26,786 bases of DNA from Tychonema litorale BBK16 (GTDB lineage: Bacteria; Cyanobacteriota; Cyanobacteriia; Cyanobacteriales; Microcoleaceae): contig NZ_JAKJHX010000076.1 in NCBI RefSeq assembly GCF_021648855.1, positions 1 through 26,786 of the forward strand, read 5' to 3'. Shown one piece after another: positions 8,400 to 16,800 of the stretch. The number at the start of each line of letters is the position of its first letter. Positions within the stretch are counted from its first letter, which is position 1. The notes under the pieces are model-generated. The model made no database searches. It was not told the origin of the DNA and saw only the letters and a list, made by a program, of their open reading frames with translations. The translations under genes were made by a program, and so were the position numbers.

Positions 8400-9365
8400 A
8401 TGAAACGTTCAGCTTGCCTAATTTTTAATCCGGCTGCCGGCCAGAGCAATCCAGAGCAAGATTTAGCTCTAATCCGGGAACTTTTAGAACCTACTATTGA
8501 CTTGGATATTCGGCTGACAACGCCCGAATTAGATGGAGCCCAAATCGCCCTAGAAGCGGTTTCTAGAGGAGTTGAGTCAATTATTGCTTCTGGGGGAGAC
8601 GGCACTTTATCCGCCGTTGCTGGTGCGATTGTCGGCACAAATATTCCTTTGGGAATAGTTTCGCGAGGAACTGCGAATGCTTTTGCGAATGCTTTAGATC
8701 TTCCGAATACGATTGAAATGGCCTGCGAAACTATTTTGGGAGGCTTAACGCGGGTGGTGGATGCAGGTATTTGCAACGGTGAACTACCAATGGTTTTATT
8801 GGCTGGTGTTGGCTTTGAGGCGGAAACTGTCGAAATGGCCGATCGCGAAATGAAAAATCGCTGGGGAATGTTGGCCTATGTTTTTTCGGGAATTAAACAG
8901 TTAAATAATTTAGAAAGATTTGAAGCGGAAATCGAAACCGAAGATAAAATTGTCACTGTTACTGCTGTGGCAGTAACGGTGGCGAATGCCGCGCCGCCTA
9001 CATCTATTTTAGCCCAAGGGCCGGCGGGGATTATTTTTGACGATGGTTTGCTGGATATTACTTTGGTCGCGCCAGAGAGCAAAGCTGAGGCGATCGCAGC
9101 CTCATATCACCTATTGCAAACGGCTTTGACTGGTAATGCGAGCGATCGGGATGACATCGGTTATATGCGAGCCAAAAAGATTAAAATCACTACCGATCCC
9201 CCTCAAAAAGTTGTTTTAGATGGGGAAATAATCGGCATGACACCGCTGTCTATTGAGTGTGTACCGGGGGGGTTAACTGTGTTTGTCCCGCGAATTGAAG
9301 AGCCACCTGTGACGGAAAAACTTACAGGTTTGTCGGATATCAAAGTTGTTTTGAAGGAGAGTTAG
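8400..9365 (+). CDS. YegS/Rv2252/BmrU-family lipid kinase
   Basis: This 321-aa protein belongs to the bacterial diacylglycerol/sphingosine-type kinase family, which phosphorylates lipid hydroxyl groups with ATP. It opens with the family start CLIFNPAAGQ, followed by the nucleotide-binding GGDGTL (65-70) and GIVSRGTANAFAN (about 85-97). The C-terminal beta-rich domain contains DDGLLDI and VVLDGEIIG, typical of the YegS fold. No membrane segment is visible, so it is probably a soluble or peripheral enzyme. The ATG at 8400 has only weak upstream purines. It lies between two MITE-like elements and appears monocistronic. The lipid substrate cannot be read from sequence. Confidence 0.88.
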   Translation: MKRSACLIFNPAAGQSNPEQDLALIRELLEPTIDLDIRLTTPELDGAQIALEAVSRGVESIIASGGDGTLSAVAGAIVGTNIPLGIVSRGTANAFANALDLPNTIEMACETILGGLTRVVDAGICNGELPMVLLAGVGFEAETVEMADREMKNRWGMLAYVFSGIKQLNNLERFEAEIETEDKIVTVTAVAVTVANAAPPTSILAQGPAGIIFDDGLLDITLVAPESKAEAIAASYHLLQTALTGNASDRDDIGYMRAKKIKITTDPPQKVVLDGEIIGMTPLSIECVPGGLTVFVPRIEEPPVTEKLTGLSDIKVVLKES

Positions 9366-9370
9366 TAATC

Positions 9371-9492
9371 CATATATGTAGGTTGGGTTGAGGTAACGAA
9401 ACCCAACTCTTCATCTAAAACAAGGTGTTGGGTTTCGCGATATTTAGAGCAAGATGTTGGGTTTCGCTAACGCTCAACCAAACCTACATATG
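9371..9492. mobile_element. MITE-like repeat with ~36-bp imperfect terminal inverted repeats
   Basis: The left arm (9371-9407, starting CATATATGTAGGTTGGGTTG) is the near reverse complement of the right arm (9456-9492, ending AACCTACATATG). A third GTTGGGTTTCGC segment inside (about 9427-9438) is a direct repeat of the right arm. The element fills almost the whole gap between the lipid kinase and the convergent RemA-like gene, so it could serve as a bidirectional terminator. No coding capacity. Confidence 0.7.
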
Positions 9493-9499
9493 CAGTTTT

Positions 9500-9856
9500 T
9501 TACGCTTCTAAAATTTGGCGAATCCGACGTTCTAAAAGTTCGAGATCGAGTCCACCTTCATCGCGGCTAATCCGGCGGACAGTGACATTGACATTGCTCA
9601 AATCAGCGAGCAAATCTTGGAGTATTTCTTGTTGTTGGCGGGCTTGAGTAATTTCGCGCGGTTCTTGCACCAAATCGCGGACGATCGTGTCTTCAGCGCG
9701 GGAAGCAACGATCGGGTCTGCTTCGCCGTCTACGTGGACGAAAGTGCGCCGTCCGGGGCCGCGTTCTGCTTCGATCGGGATTACTGCTGTCACTTTGTCC
9801 GATCGTACATATTTACCAAATCCGAGGTGGACTAAGACGGAAGATTGTATTTTCAT
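9500..9856 (-). CDS. RemA-like DUF370 family protein, extended C-terminus
   Basis: The first 60 or so residues (LVHLGFGKYVRSDKVTAVIP, then GRRTFVHVDG, VASRAEDTIVRDLV) resemble the DUF370/RemA family, whose Bacillus member is a small DNA-binding regulator of matrix genes. This protein is 118 aa, longer than the roughly 80-90 aa of classical RemA. The extra C-terminus is charged and probably helical (EITQARQQQEILQDLL...LELLERRIRQIL). I chose ATG at 9856; a TTG three codons upstream would add MLS without better support. Family membership is by recognition and the regulatory role is inferred. In Bacillus remA sits beside gmk, which is not the case here. Confidence 0.7.
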   Translation of the reverse strand: MKIQSSVLVHLGFGKYVRSDKVTAVIPIEAERGPGRRTFVHVDGEADPIVASRAEDTIVRDLVQEPREITQARQQQEILQDLLADLSNVNVTVRRISRDEGGLDLELLERRIRQILEA

Positions 9857-9865
9857 AGATAGCAA

Positions 9866-10230
9866 AATTTATTTGTAAGTTATCTATATTTTAGCTTTTG
9901 TACTATGATATAACAACTAATATCAGAGCTTTTTATACTACAATATATGTCGGTTTTTTCTCCTTTTTATTGTTGTCAAATTTATGAACAGATGCTAGTT
10001 TTATCGACTTAATATGACTGATGAACGGATTGGCAGAAACCGGGTTTTTTACGAAAATACTTCACTCCAACCAACAGATTCAGTAAAAATCCGGTTTCTT
10101 TGGTCGGAGTGCGTAAATCCTGTTAACATAAAATTAGAGCAATGTGCGATCGCCCGCAACGCATTTCAGGGACACAGCGTACCGATTCTAGATTTGAGCG
10201 TTACTTTCACCGATAAACAGGAAAGCCTAA
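9866..10230. other. Intergenic region upstream of the NACHT gene
   Basis: These roughly 365 bases are AT-rich near 9870-10010 and carry an inverted repeat at 10036-10098. A 76-codon open frame (10014-10244) spans the inverted repeat and overlaps the NACHT start; I regard it as spurious. AGGAAA at 10219-10224 is a good ribosome binding site for the NACHT ATG at 10231. No confident promoter was found. Confidence 0.5.
10036..10098. repeat. Inverted repeat with GAAACCGGGTTTTT-type arms
   Basis: GAAACCGGGTTTTTTAC (10036-10052) and GTAAAAATCCGGTTTC (10083-10098) are near-perfect reverse complements. Flanking CTCCAACCA (from about 10066) and TGGTCGGAG (from about 10101) extend the symmetry imperfectly. 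The same CCGGTTTC/CGGGTTTTTT vocabulary occurs in the terminator-like hairpin at 15375-15405, so a dispersed repeat family is likely. Confidence 0.6.
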
Positions 10231-13200
10231 ATGATCCCAATTAGTCTCGACTTAGTTATCAGCCTCCTGACAGCCATTCCCTTCGGCACCCTCAGAGACA
10301 AGTTTCAGCGCAACGAAACAGTCATCAAATTATTAAAAAGATTTAACCTCGACCCGGATTCTCCGCCAGCAGATTTTAGCGGAGTTTATGTTTATACTTT
10401 AGTCGAGTACGGCGCTGGCAAACCCAAACAGATTTTAGAATTATTTCGCCAAAAAGAGATAGAATCAGCATTTCGCAAAGCTTTCGAGTCCGATAGCCCA
10501 GCCATTTTAATTCAAGCAGGCGATGAGTTTCTCAATGAGTCTGCTTTGGGCCAGGAACTCCGGGATTTAGGGATTGACCCCAGGCGGGAATTCATGGCAT
10601 TTGCGGCCGTGTTTATGGAAGTAGCCAAGCGGACGCGGACACTGGGTGATGTGATGGTGGGAAATGCGATCGCCTCTTTGCAAAAACGCCTATCTCTGGT
10701 AATGGATCGCATCGAACGTCTTCCCACTCTCGAAGGAATTCGCACCGAGTTTGCGCGGTTGGAATCCGAAGATGTTCCCGCACTTCCGACCGCCGCATCA
10801 ACTAATATTCAAAAGTCTCAAGCTTTTATTTTATCACAACAAGTTCGCGGTTGGTTTGAAACATTAAATTATCAGTTTGAAACCTATCAAATCTGCGAAG
10901 ATAACTATTTTGAATGGATTATCGATGTTCCGGTGAGACGCAAAAAGTACGATCGCATTTTAGTGCGCGGAATTGCCGGAGAAGCTGGAATCAAGGACAT
11001 CTTGACCTTGCGCGAGTCGGTGAGTAAACAGCGCACCGATGAAGGCTGGTTAGTCACCGCCCGCCGCATCAGCCACGCCGCGCGGGATGAGGTAAAAAAA
11101 GATGAAAATCGCGATCTAGCTTGCTTTACTTTCGATGAATTGCTCGACCAAGATGCCGATTTTACCGCTTATCTCGATTGGCTGGAAACTGAAATCACCA
11201 GCCGGGAAATTAATACTAAATACGTGCCTCTAGCTTGTACGAAAGACGAAATCGATCCAGATACTCACCGCAAGATAGGGGTGAGTCATTATGACGGGCG
11301 AGATGGCTGGATCGAAGGTTATATTGACCTGTGGTTAGATGACCCAGTAAAAGAACATATTTCAGTTTTAGGAGAATTCGGGACTGGGAAAACTTGGTTT
11401 GCGATGCACTATGCTTGGATGGCGCTACAACGCTACAAAGAAGCTCAAAAACGCGGCTTAGAACGTCCGCGTTTGCCGTTAGTAATTCCGCTGCGAGATT
11501 ACGCCAAAGCCGTAAGTGTCGAGTCGCTATTTTCCGAGTTTTTCTTTCGGAAACACGAGATACCTTTGGCGGGTTATTCGGCTTTTGAACAACTGAATCG
11601 GATGGGCAAGTTTCTGTTGATTTTCGATGGTTTTGATGAAATGGCCGCTAAGTGCGATCGGCAAGAAACGATCAACAACTTCTGGGAACTAGCAAAAGCC
11701 GTGGTTCCCGGCGCAAAAGTCATCCTGACTTGCCGTACCGAACACTTTCCTGAAGGCAAGGAAGGACGGGCATTGTTCAATGCAGAACTGCAAGCATCAA
11801 CAACCATTTTAACAGGCGAAACTCCCCAATTTGAAGTCTTAGAATTAGAGAAATTTAACGACGAGCAAATTCGGCAAGCGCTGTCATTTCAAACAGAAGC
11901 GGCTACTGTCGAAAAAGTGATGAGAAACCTGCAACTATTGGATTTAGCGCGTCGCCCGGTGATGACCGAGTTAATTTTGGAAGCATTGCCCGATATTGAA
12001 GCTGGCAAACCAGTAGATATGTCGCGGATTTATCTGTATGCGGTGCGGCGGAAGATAGAGAGAGATATTAAAGCAGAACGCACCTTTACTTCGCTAGCAG
12101 ATAAGCTTTACTTTTTGTGCGAACTGTCTTGGGAAATGCTGTCAACCAACCAAATGAGTCTGAATTATCGCGGTTTTCCCGATCGCATTCGCAGCTTATT
12201 CGGTTCTGTCGTCCAAGAGGAAAAAGACTTAGACCACTGGCATTATGACATGATGGGTCAAACGATGCTGATCCGCAATGCAGACGGCGATTATACTCCA
12301 GCCCACCGTTCGTTATTAGAGTTTTTTGTCGCCTACAAATTTGCAGCGGAATTGGGAGTTTTGGCGGCAGATTTTACCGAATTAGTTGCGCCGGAACAGT
12401 CTTGTGTAAATTCTGATGTTGAAGCTCAAGAATACACTTGGTCTAATTATTGTCGATTGCAAGCCCAGAAGAGAAATAAGGGTGAACTTATCGCAGCTTT
12501 GCAGGGATTTGTTGCTGAAGATTTAGGGCAAATCCGTCAGAGTTTCGGACACGCACCGCTAACAAAAGCAGTGATGGATTTGTTGTTACCAATGGTAGGG
12601 GCGGTGTCCTCGTGCCGGCCCTGCCTCGATGTAGGGACAGCTACGGAGGAATTATTGAAAATTCTGGAAGCAACGCGGGGAAAAACCGAAAGTGAGGTAG
12701 GTTATGTGGGAGGGAATGCGGCGACGCTGTTGGTGAAAATCGATAAGACTGCGTTAGAAACAAAAGACCTTTCTAGTGCAGTTATTTTAGGTGCTGATTT
12801 TACAAATGCTAGTCTGCGCCGCGTCAATTTTGCTGAAGCAAATTTAGCCGAATCTGCTTTTACTAAAATCTTCAGCGGTGTTCGGTCAGTAATATTTAGT
12901 CCAGATGGCAAATTGTTAGCTACAGGTGATAGTGATGGCGTAGTTCGCTTGTGGGAATCTAGCAGTGGCAGAGAAATATTGACCTGTAAAGGACATACCA
13001 ACGTAGTGGAGTCAGTCGCCTTCAGTCCTGACGGTGAGATACTTGCTAGCGGGAGTTATGAAAAGACAATCAAGTTATGGGATGTCAAAACTGGTGAATG
13101 TTTAAAAGTTTTGCAGGGACATACCGAATCAGTAATGTCAGTCACCTTTAATCCTGATGGAAATATGCTCGCTAGTGGGAGTTTCGATCGCACGGTAAGG

Positions 13201-14727
13201 TTATGGGATATCCGCATGGGTGAATGCCTTCAAATTTGCCACGGTCATACTGAAAACGTGTTTTCAGTGGCTTTCCATCCTGCTGGTGAGATGCTTGCCA
13301 GTGGAAGTAGCGACAAAACAGTGAGGCTGTGGAATGTCGGTACTGGTGAATGCCTCAAAATTTTGCATGGTCATACTAAAAACGTGTTTTCAGTTGCTTT
13401 CAATTGTGCTGGTGAAATACTTGCTAGTGGAAGCGCCGACAAAACAGTAAAGCTATGGAATATCGGTACTGGTGAATGTCTCAAAACTTTGGAGGGACAT
13501 TTCGATCAAGTACGGTCAATCGCCTTTAGTCCAAATGGCGAAATACTTGCCAGTGGAAGTCACGATCAAACAGCGAAACTGTGGGATATCCGCACTGGTC
13601 AATGCTTGAATACTTTGCAAGGGCATAACGATCGAGTAGGGTCAATCGCCTTCCATCCTGCTGGTGAAATACTTGTTAGCGGTAGTTATAATAAAACGCT
13701 GAGGCTGTGGGCAATTGACAGCGGTGAATGCTTGAATACGCTGCAAGGGCATAGCAATCAAGTAAGGTCGATCGCCTTCAGTCCAAACGGTGAAATGCTG
13801 GCCAGCGGCGATGACGAAAAAACAGTCAAGCTGTGGGATGTCAGCAGCGGTGAGTGCCTCCAAATCTTGCAGGGGCATCTCGATCAAGTACACTTAGTTG
13901 CCTTCCATCCAAACGGTACAATACTTGCCACTGGTAGTTATGACCAAACACTGAGGCTGTGGGATATTAACAGTGGTGAATGCCTCCATACTTTGCCAGA
14001 TTGTGGAAAGGAAGTACGGTCGATCGCCTTCAGTCCTTCGGGTGAAATACTTGCTAGTGCAGGTTATGACCAAACGGTGATGCTGTGGGATATCGGTACT
14101 GGTGAATGCCTCAAAACCTTGCAAGCGCATAACAGTTCAGTACAGTCGGCTGCCTTCAGTCCTTTGGGCGAAATCTTTGCCAGTGCAGGTTTTGATGGAA
14201 CGGTGAGGCTGTGCGATATCCATACTGGTGAATGCGTCCACATCTTACAGGGGCATACGGGTTGGGCGCGCGCGATCGCCTTTAGCCAGAATGGTGAAAT
14301 ACTTGCCAGTGGAAGTGTCGATCAAACAATCAGACTATGGGATGTCCGCAGCGGTGAATGCCTCCAAATTTTGCAGGGGCATACTGATTGGATAAGTTCA
14401 GTTGCCTTTAGTTCTTCTAGTGAAATACTTGTTAGTGGAAGTGTCGATGGAACGGTAAGATTATGGGATGTTCGCAGTGGTGAATGTCTCAAAATTTTGC
14501 AAGGTCATACCAGTAGAATTAACTCAGTTGCCTTCAGTTCAAATGGAAAAATTATTGCTGCTTGCAGTCGTGATGGCACAATTAGACTTTGGGATGTTGC
14601 GACTGGTGAGTGCCTCAAAATACTGAAAAGTGACAGACCTTATGAGGAGATGAATATCACGGGTGTTACGGGTTTAACGGAAGTTGAGAAAGTCACACTC
14701 AAAGCTTTAGGGGCTGTGGAAAATTAA
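10231..14727 (+). CDS. NACHT/STAND NTPase with C-terminal 14-blade WD40 repeats
   Basis: A 1498-aa STAND-type protein. Residues 1-195 are an unrecognised helical region. About 200-315 resemble a degenerate restriction-endonuclease fold ([18 protein letters not shown] at 240, then [10 protein letters not shown]) without a clear D-ExK catalytic set. The NACHT core has Walker [10 protein letters not shown] (381-389, Lys387), Walker [10 protein letters not shown] (462-470) and [10 protein letters not shown] (497-506). [14 protein letters not shown] follows in the helical arm, then a short pentapeptide-like stretch ([22 protein letters not shown]). Residues 882-1468 are 14 WD40 repeats of 42 aa (the first is 41), enough for two seven-bladed propellers. 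The tail ends [20 protein letters not shown]. Such proteins oligomerise after ligand sensing. Prokaryotic NACHT proteins include antiphage effectors, but immunity here is inference. AGGAAA precedes the ATG. Confidence 0.9.
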   Translation: MIPISLDLVISLLTAIPFGTLRDKFQRNETVIKLLKRFNLDPDSPPADFSGVYVYTLVEYGAGKPKQILELFRQKEIESAFRKAFESDSPAILIQAGDEFLNESALGQELRDLGIDPRREFMAFAAVFMEVAKRTRTLGDVMVGNAIASLQKRLSLVMDRIERLPTLEGIRTEFARLESEDVPALPTAASTNIQKSQAFILSQQVRGWFETLNYQFETYQICEDNYFEWIIDVPVRRKKYDRILVRGIAGEAGIKDILTLRESVSKQRTDEGWLVTARRISHAARDEVKKDENRDLACFTFDELLDQDADFTAYLDWLETEITSREINTKYVPLACTKDEIDPDTHRKIGVSHYDGRDGWIEGYIDLWLDDPVKEHISVLGEFGTGKTWFAMHYAWMALQRYKEAQKRGLERPRLPLVIPLRDYAKAVSVESLFSEFFFRKHEIPLAGYSAFEQLNRMGKFLLIFDGFDEMAAKCDRQETINNFWELAKAVVPGAKVILTCRTEHFPEGKEGRALFNAELQASTTILTGETPQFEVLELEKFNDEQIRQALSFQTEAATVEKVMRNLQLLDLARRPVMTELILEALPDIEAGKPVDMSRIYLYAVRRKIERDIKAERTFTSLADKLYFLCELSWEMLSTNQMSLNYRGFPDRIRSLFGSVVQEEKDLDHWHYDMMGQTMLIRNADGDYTPAHRSLLEFFVAYKFAAELGVLAADFTELVAPEQSCVNSDVEAQEYTWSNYCRLQAQKRNKGELIAALQGFVAEDLGQIRQSFGHAPLTKAVMDLLLPMVGAVSSCRPCLDVGTATEELLKILEATRGKTESEVGYVGGNAATLLVKIDKTALETKDLSSAVILGADFTNASLRRVNFAEANLAESAFTKIFSGVRSVIFSPDGKLLATGDSDGVVRLWESSSGREILTCKGHTNVVESVAFSPDGEILASGSYEKTIKLWDVKTGECLKVLQGHTESVMSVTFNPDGNMLASGSFDRTVRLWDIRMGECLQICHGHTENVFSVAFHPAGEMLASGSSDKTVRLWNVGTGECLKILHGHTKNVFSVAFNCAGEILASGSADKTVKLWNIGTGECLKTLEGHFDQVRSIAFSPNGEILASGSHDQTAKLWDIRTGQCLNTLQGHNDRVGSIAFHPAGEILVSGSYNKTLRLWAIDSGECLNTLQGHSNQVRSIAFSPNGEMLASGDDEKTVKLWDVSSGECLQILQGHLDQVHLVAFHPNGTILATGSYDQTLRLWDINSGECLHTLPDCGKEVRSIAFSPSGEILASAGYDQTVMLWDIGTGECLKTLQAHNSSVQSAAFSPLGEIFASAGFDGTVRLCDIHTGECVHILQGHTGWARAIAFSQNGEILASGSVDQTIRLWDVRSGECLQILQGHTDWISSVAFSSSSEILVSGSVDGTVRLWDVRSGECLKILQGHTSRINSVAFSSNGKIIAACSRDGTIRLWDVATGECLKILKSDRPYEEMNITGVTGLTEVEKVTLKALGAVEN
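12874..14634 (+). repeat. 14 tandem WD40-coding repeats (126-bp period)
   Basis: Fourteen consecutive units follow the pattern x(V/I)[38 protein letters not shown]. Every unit after the first is exactly 42 codons, so the DNA carries a 126-bp periodicity. Some blades are very alike (for example 12 and 13 share [11 protein letters not shown] followed by a KILQGH/QILQGH type end), which suggests recent duplication or conversion. Blade 9 ends PDC instead of QGH, and blade 11 has RLCD in place of RLWD. Confidence 0.92.
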
Positions 14728-14843
14728 TCATCGTGATCGGTATCAAAGATAGTTTGAGCCTGAATTCGCTCATCCCACACCAGACTAGCGTGTTCCGAGA
14801 GCAGATTCTGGATGTGTTGCCGATAAAGGTCTACATTTGCCAT
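14724..14843 (-). pseudogene. xisI: XisI N-terminal remnant (truncated)
   Basis: This 39-codon frame starts MANVDLYRQHIQNLLSEHAS and reads on to TIFDTDHDD before a stop. That matches the N-terminus of XisI-family proteins, which typically continue IFDTxxDHYxL for about 110 residues in total. Roughly the last two thirds are missing. The stop codon overlaps the final codons of the convergent NACHT-WD40 gene by four bases, so truncation coincides with the boundary of that gene. XisI partners XisH; the pair was first named for fdxN element excision in heterocystous cyanobacteria and is widespread in filamentous species. Confidence 0.7.
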
Positions 14844-14962
14844 TGTGCGATCGCCTCCTGTTCTATATCATAAACGATTAAATGAATTTGATTTTGTTGA
14901 ACTAAAGATTGAATAAACCCCATTGTGAAAAAGCTATCGTAGACATTAGCGATCTCTGAAAT
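14831..14962 (-). pseudogene. xisH: XisH C-terminal remnant (truncated)
   Basis: Upstream of the xisI remnant and overlapping its start by 13 bases is a 43-codon open stretch with no start of its own. It includes NVYDSFFTMGFIQSLVQQNQ and ends LIVYDIEQEAIAQW, matching the XisH C-terminus (a Y-x-x-FF segment, then a hydrophobic LIVYD and a terminal QW). An in-frame stop at 14963-14965 cuts it off exactly where a short palindromic repeat begins. The xisH-xisI overlap is the normal arrangement, so this is a decayed pair rather than chance coding. Confidence 0.65.
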
Positions 14963-14965
14963 TTA

Positions 14966-15011
14966 GTAGGGGCAATTCATGAATTGCCCGAAATTGATGA
15001 ATTGCCCCTAC
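14966..15011. repeat. Short palindromic element (15-bp inverted termini)
   Basis: GTAGGGGCAATTCAT (14966-14980) and ATGAATTGCCCCTAC (14997-15011) are exact reverse complements, and 14970-14989 is itself a perfect 20-base palindrome. A further half copy (ATGAATTGCCCCA) follows at about 15015-15027. The element abuts the point where xisH coding ends, consistent with its insertion or associated recombination having broken the gene. Confidence 0.75.
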
Positions 15012-15065
15012 TTTATGAATTGCCCCAATTTGAGTTAATCTATTACTTTCATAAATCAAGATAAA

Positions 15066-15353
15066 ATGCTATCTCAAACCTTTTACCTGCTGCGTTCCCG
15101 TGCTGATGGCAAATATATCAGCGCTTGTCCCAACCCAGATACAGTGGCAAGTTTTCTGCTGATTTTCCGCGAAGACTATGACGCTTTGAGCTACCTTAAC
15201 ACCCACGCCCCTGATTTTGCCGATCGCTTCGCAGTCGAGTCAATTTCTAGTCCACAAATCAAAAAACTGCTCGAACGTTGGGGATTTCAGGGTGTAGGCA
15301 TTGTTCAAGACCCCCTACAGCCAAATATTGAGTTTTTACTCACAAATGATTGA
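15066..15353 (+). CDS. Conserved hypothetical protein, 95 aa
   Basis: A compact acidic protein with no signal peptide or membrane segment: it starts MLSQTFYLLRSRADGKYIS, continues FLLIFREDYDALSYLNTHAP, and ends FLLTND. Coding-like composition, a clean ATG and a terminator-like hairpin 22 bases after the stop support a real gene. I do not recognise a characterised family. It resembles small cyanobacterial proteins of unknown function. It lies between the xisHI remnants and nrdJ with no operon partner. Confidence 0.65.
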   Translation: MLSQTFYLLRSRADGKYISACPNPDTVASFLLIFREDYDALSYLNTHAPDFADRFAVESISSPQIKKLLERWGFQGVGIVQDPLQPNIEFLLTND

Positions 15354-15374
15354 CAATTCATAGAATTTGTGCAT

Positions 15375-15405
15375 AACCCGGTTTCTGGAAAAAATCGGGT
15401 TTTTT
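15375..15405 (+). terminator. Rho-independent terminator-like hairpin
   Basis: AACCCG (15375-15380) pairs with CGGGTT (15396-15401), followed by a T-run to 15405. It lies 22 bases after the stop of the 95-aa gene and separates it from nrdJ. Its sequence is related to the inverted repeat at 10036-10098. Confidence 0.6.
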
Positions 15406-15561
15406 AGTGAAGTTTTCAGGCTATTCTGACACTCTGCCTGTATAGAAGTGTCCACCATATTTAGTGCAAATTGGGAAATTTGTCAACCTTTAACCCTAAA
15501 TCTGAATCCTGTTGTATATTCATAGTCTGTTGATATATTCCGACACGTCAGTACACAACCT

Positions 15562-16800
15562 ATGGTTCGAGAATTAGAGCGATCGAGTGCCCGCGAGAAA
15601 CGTCACCTGTCCGATTTCCCCGAAACAGCACCCGCAGCCAATCCAGTATTTTTCAGGACGTACAGCCGTCGTACCACCACAGGCCGGGAGACTTGGGCCG
15701 ATGTGTGCGATCGAACCGTTAAAGGGCTCCAAAAGCTCGGAAACCTCACCTCCGAAGAAACACAACTCCTACACCGGATGCAAAACGAGCTCAAAACCCT
15801 CGCTTCCGGCCGCTGGCTGTGGGTGGGCGGTAGCAAATGGATTGAGCAACCAGAGAATTTTTCCGGCGCGTATAATTGCTCCTCAACAAATATTATCGAC
15901 TGGCGGGCCTTTGGCTTGTTGATGGATTTGGCGATGATGGGCTGCGGCACCGGTGCAGTTTTGGAACCCAAATACATCAACCAATTGCCACCGATTAGCA
16001 ACCGCTTAACCGTGACAATGCAAGGCGAAATTGGCTCTACACCAGCTCAATCTCGCCGTCAAGAAACCGAAGTAAAAATAGCCGAAAAAACCGCAACTAT
16101 TTATGTCGGAGATTCCCGCCAAGGTTGGGTGAAATCCTATCAAGCTTTGCTGGAATTATCCACAGATGAAAGATTTGCTGGAGAAGTTCAAATCTTCATC
16201 AATTTGAGCGACGTTCGCCCGGTGGGAGAACCTTTAAAAGGCTTTGGCGGAGTCGCAAATCCAGTCAAATTGCCCGACCTTTATCAACGTTGTGCGGCAA
16301 TTTTGAATAAAGCTTTAGGGCGGCAATTAAATTCAGTTGAATGCTGTGTATTAATAGATGAAGCCGCAGTCACAATTGTTGCTGGAAATATCCGCCGATC
16401 CGCCGGAATTCGTCAGTTTGATTCTGGTGACGAACTAGGCGCAAATGCTAAAGATAATCTATGGCAACAAGATGAAACTGGCAACTGGAAAATAGATCCA
16501 GAACGCGATGCTTTGAGAATGGCAAATCACTCTCGTGTTTTTCATCACAAACCAACACTGGAAGAATGTATTGATGCTGTTCGCAAACAGTATTATTCTG
16601 GTGAAGGTGCGATTCAATGGGCTGGTGAAGCTGTAGCTAGAGCTAACGTCGATCTACTTTCAACACCGAGTCTTAAAATTGAATTTTTGAAAGCTTATGA
16701 CGAAGGAAAAGCTAAACAGTGGTTCCAGGAACGCTATCCTGATATGACTGCGGAAGAATTAGAGCATCGGTCAGTCCGTTTGGGCTTAAACCCGTGTGGT
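15562..16800 (+). CDS. nrdJ: Class II (B12-dependent) ribonucleotide reductase, exon 1
   Basis: Codons 1-413 of monomeric adenosylcobalamin-dependent ribonucleoside-triphosphate reductase, which makes dNTPs in the cytoplasm without oxygen dependence. FSGAYNCSSTNI carries the N-terminal redox cysteine, and the exon ends in LGLNPCG, where the Cys is the predicted thiyl-radical residue. Read without splicing, translation would stop two codons later (Lys, TAA at 16804-16806), before the catalytic Glu and the C-terminal domain. Joining 16800 to 17954 restores NPCGEIIGSNFHCNL in frame and yields a 769-aa protein, the family's usual size. I take ATG 15562; no strong ribosome binding site is visible. 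Confidence 0.9.

Noticed and set aside
9857..9865. TTG start for the RemA-like gene
   Set aside because: ATG at 9856 matches the family N-terminus, and the upstream TTG adds only three residues without a ribosome binding site.
10014..10244. 76-codon open frame before the NACHT gene
   Set aside because: It runs through an inverted repeat, overlaps the well-supported NACHT start by 14 bases and resembles no family.
12874..14634. CRISPR-like regular repetition
   Set aside because: The 126-bp period is protein-coding WD40 repetition in one continuous frame, not direct repeats with unique spacers.
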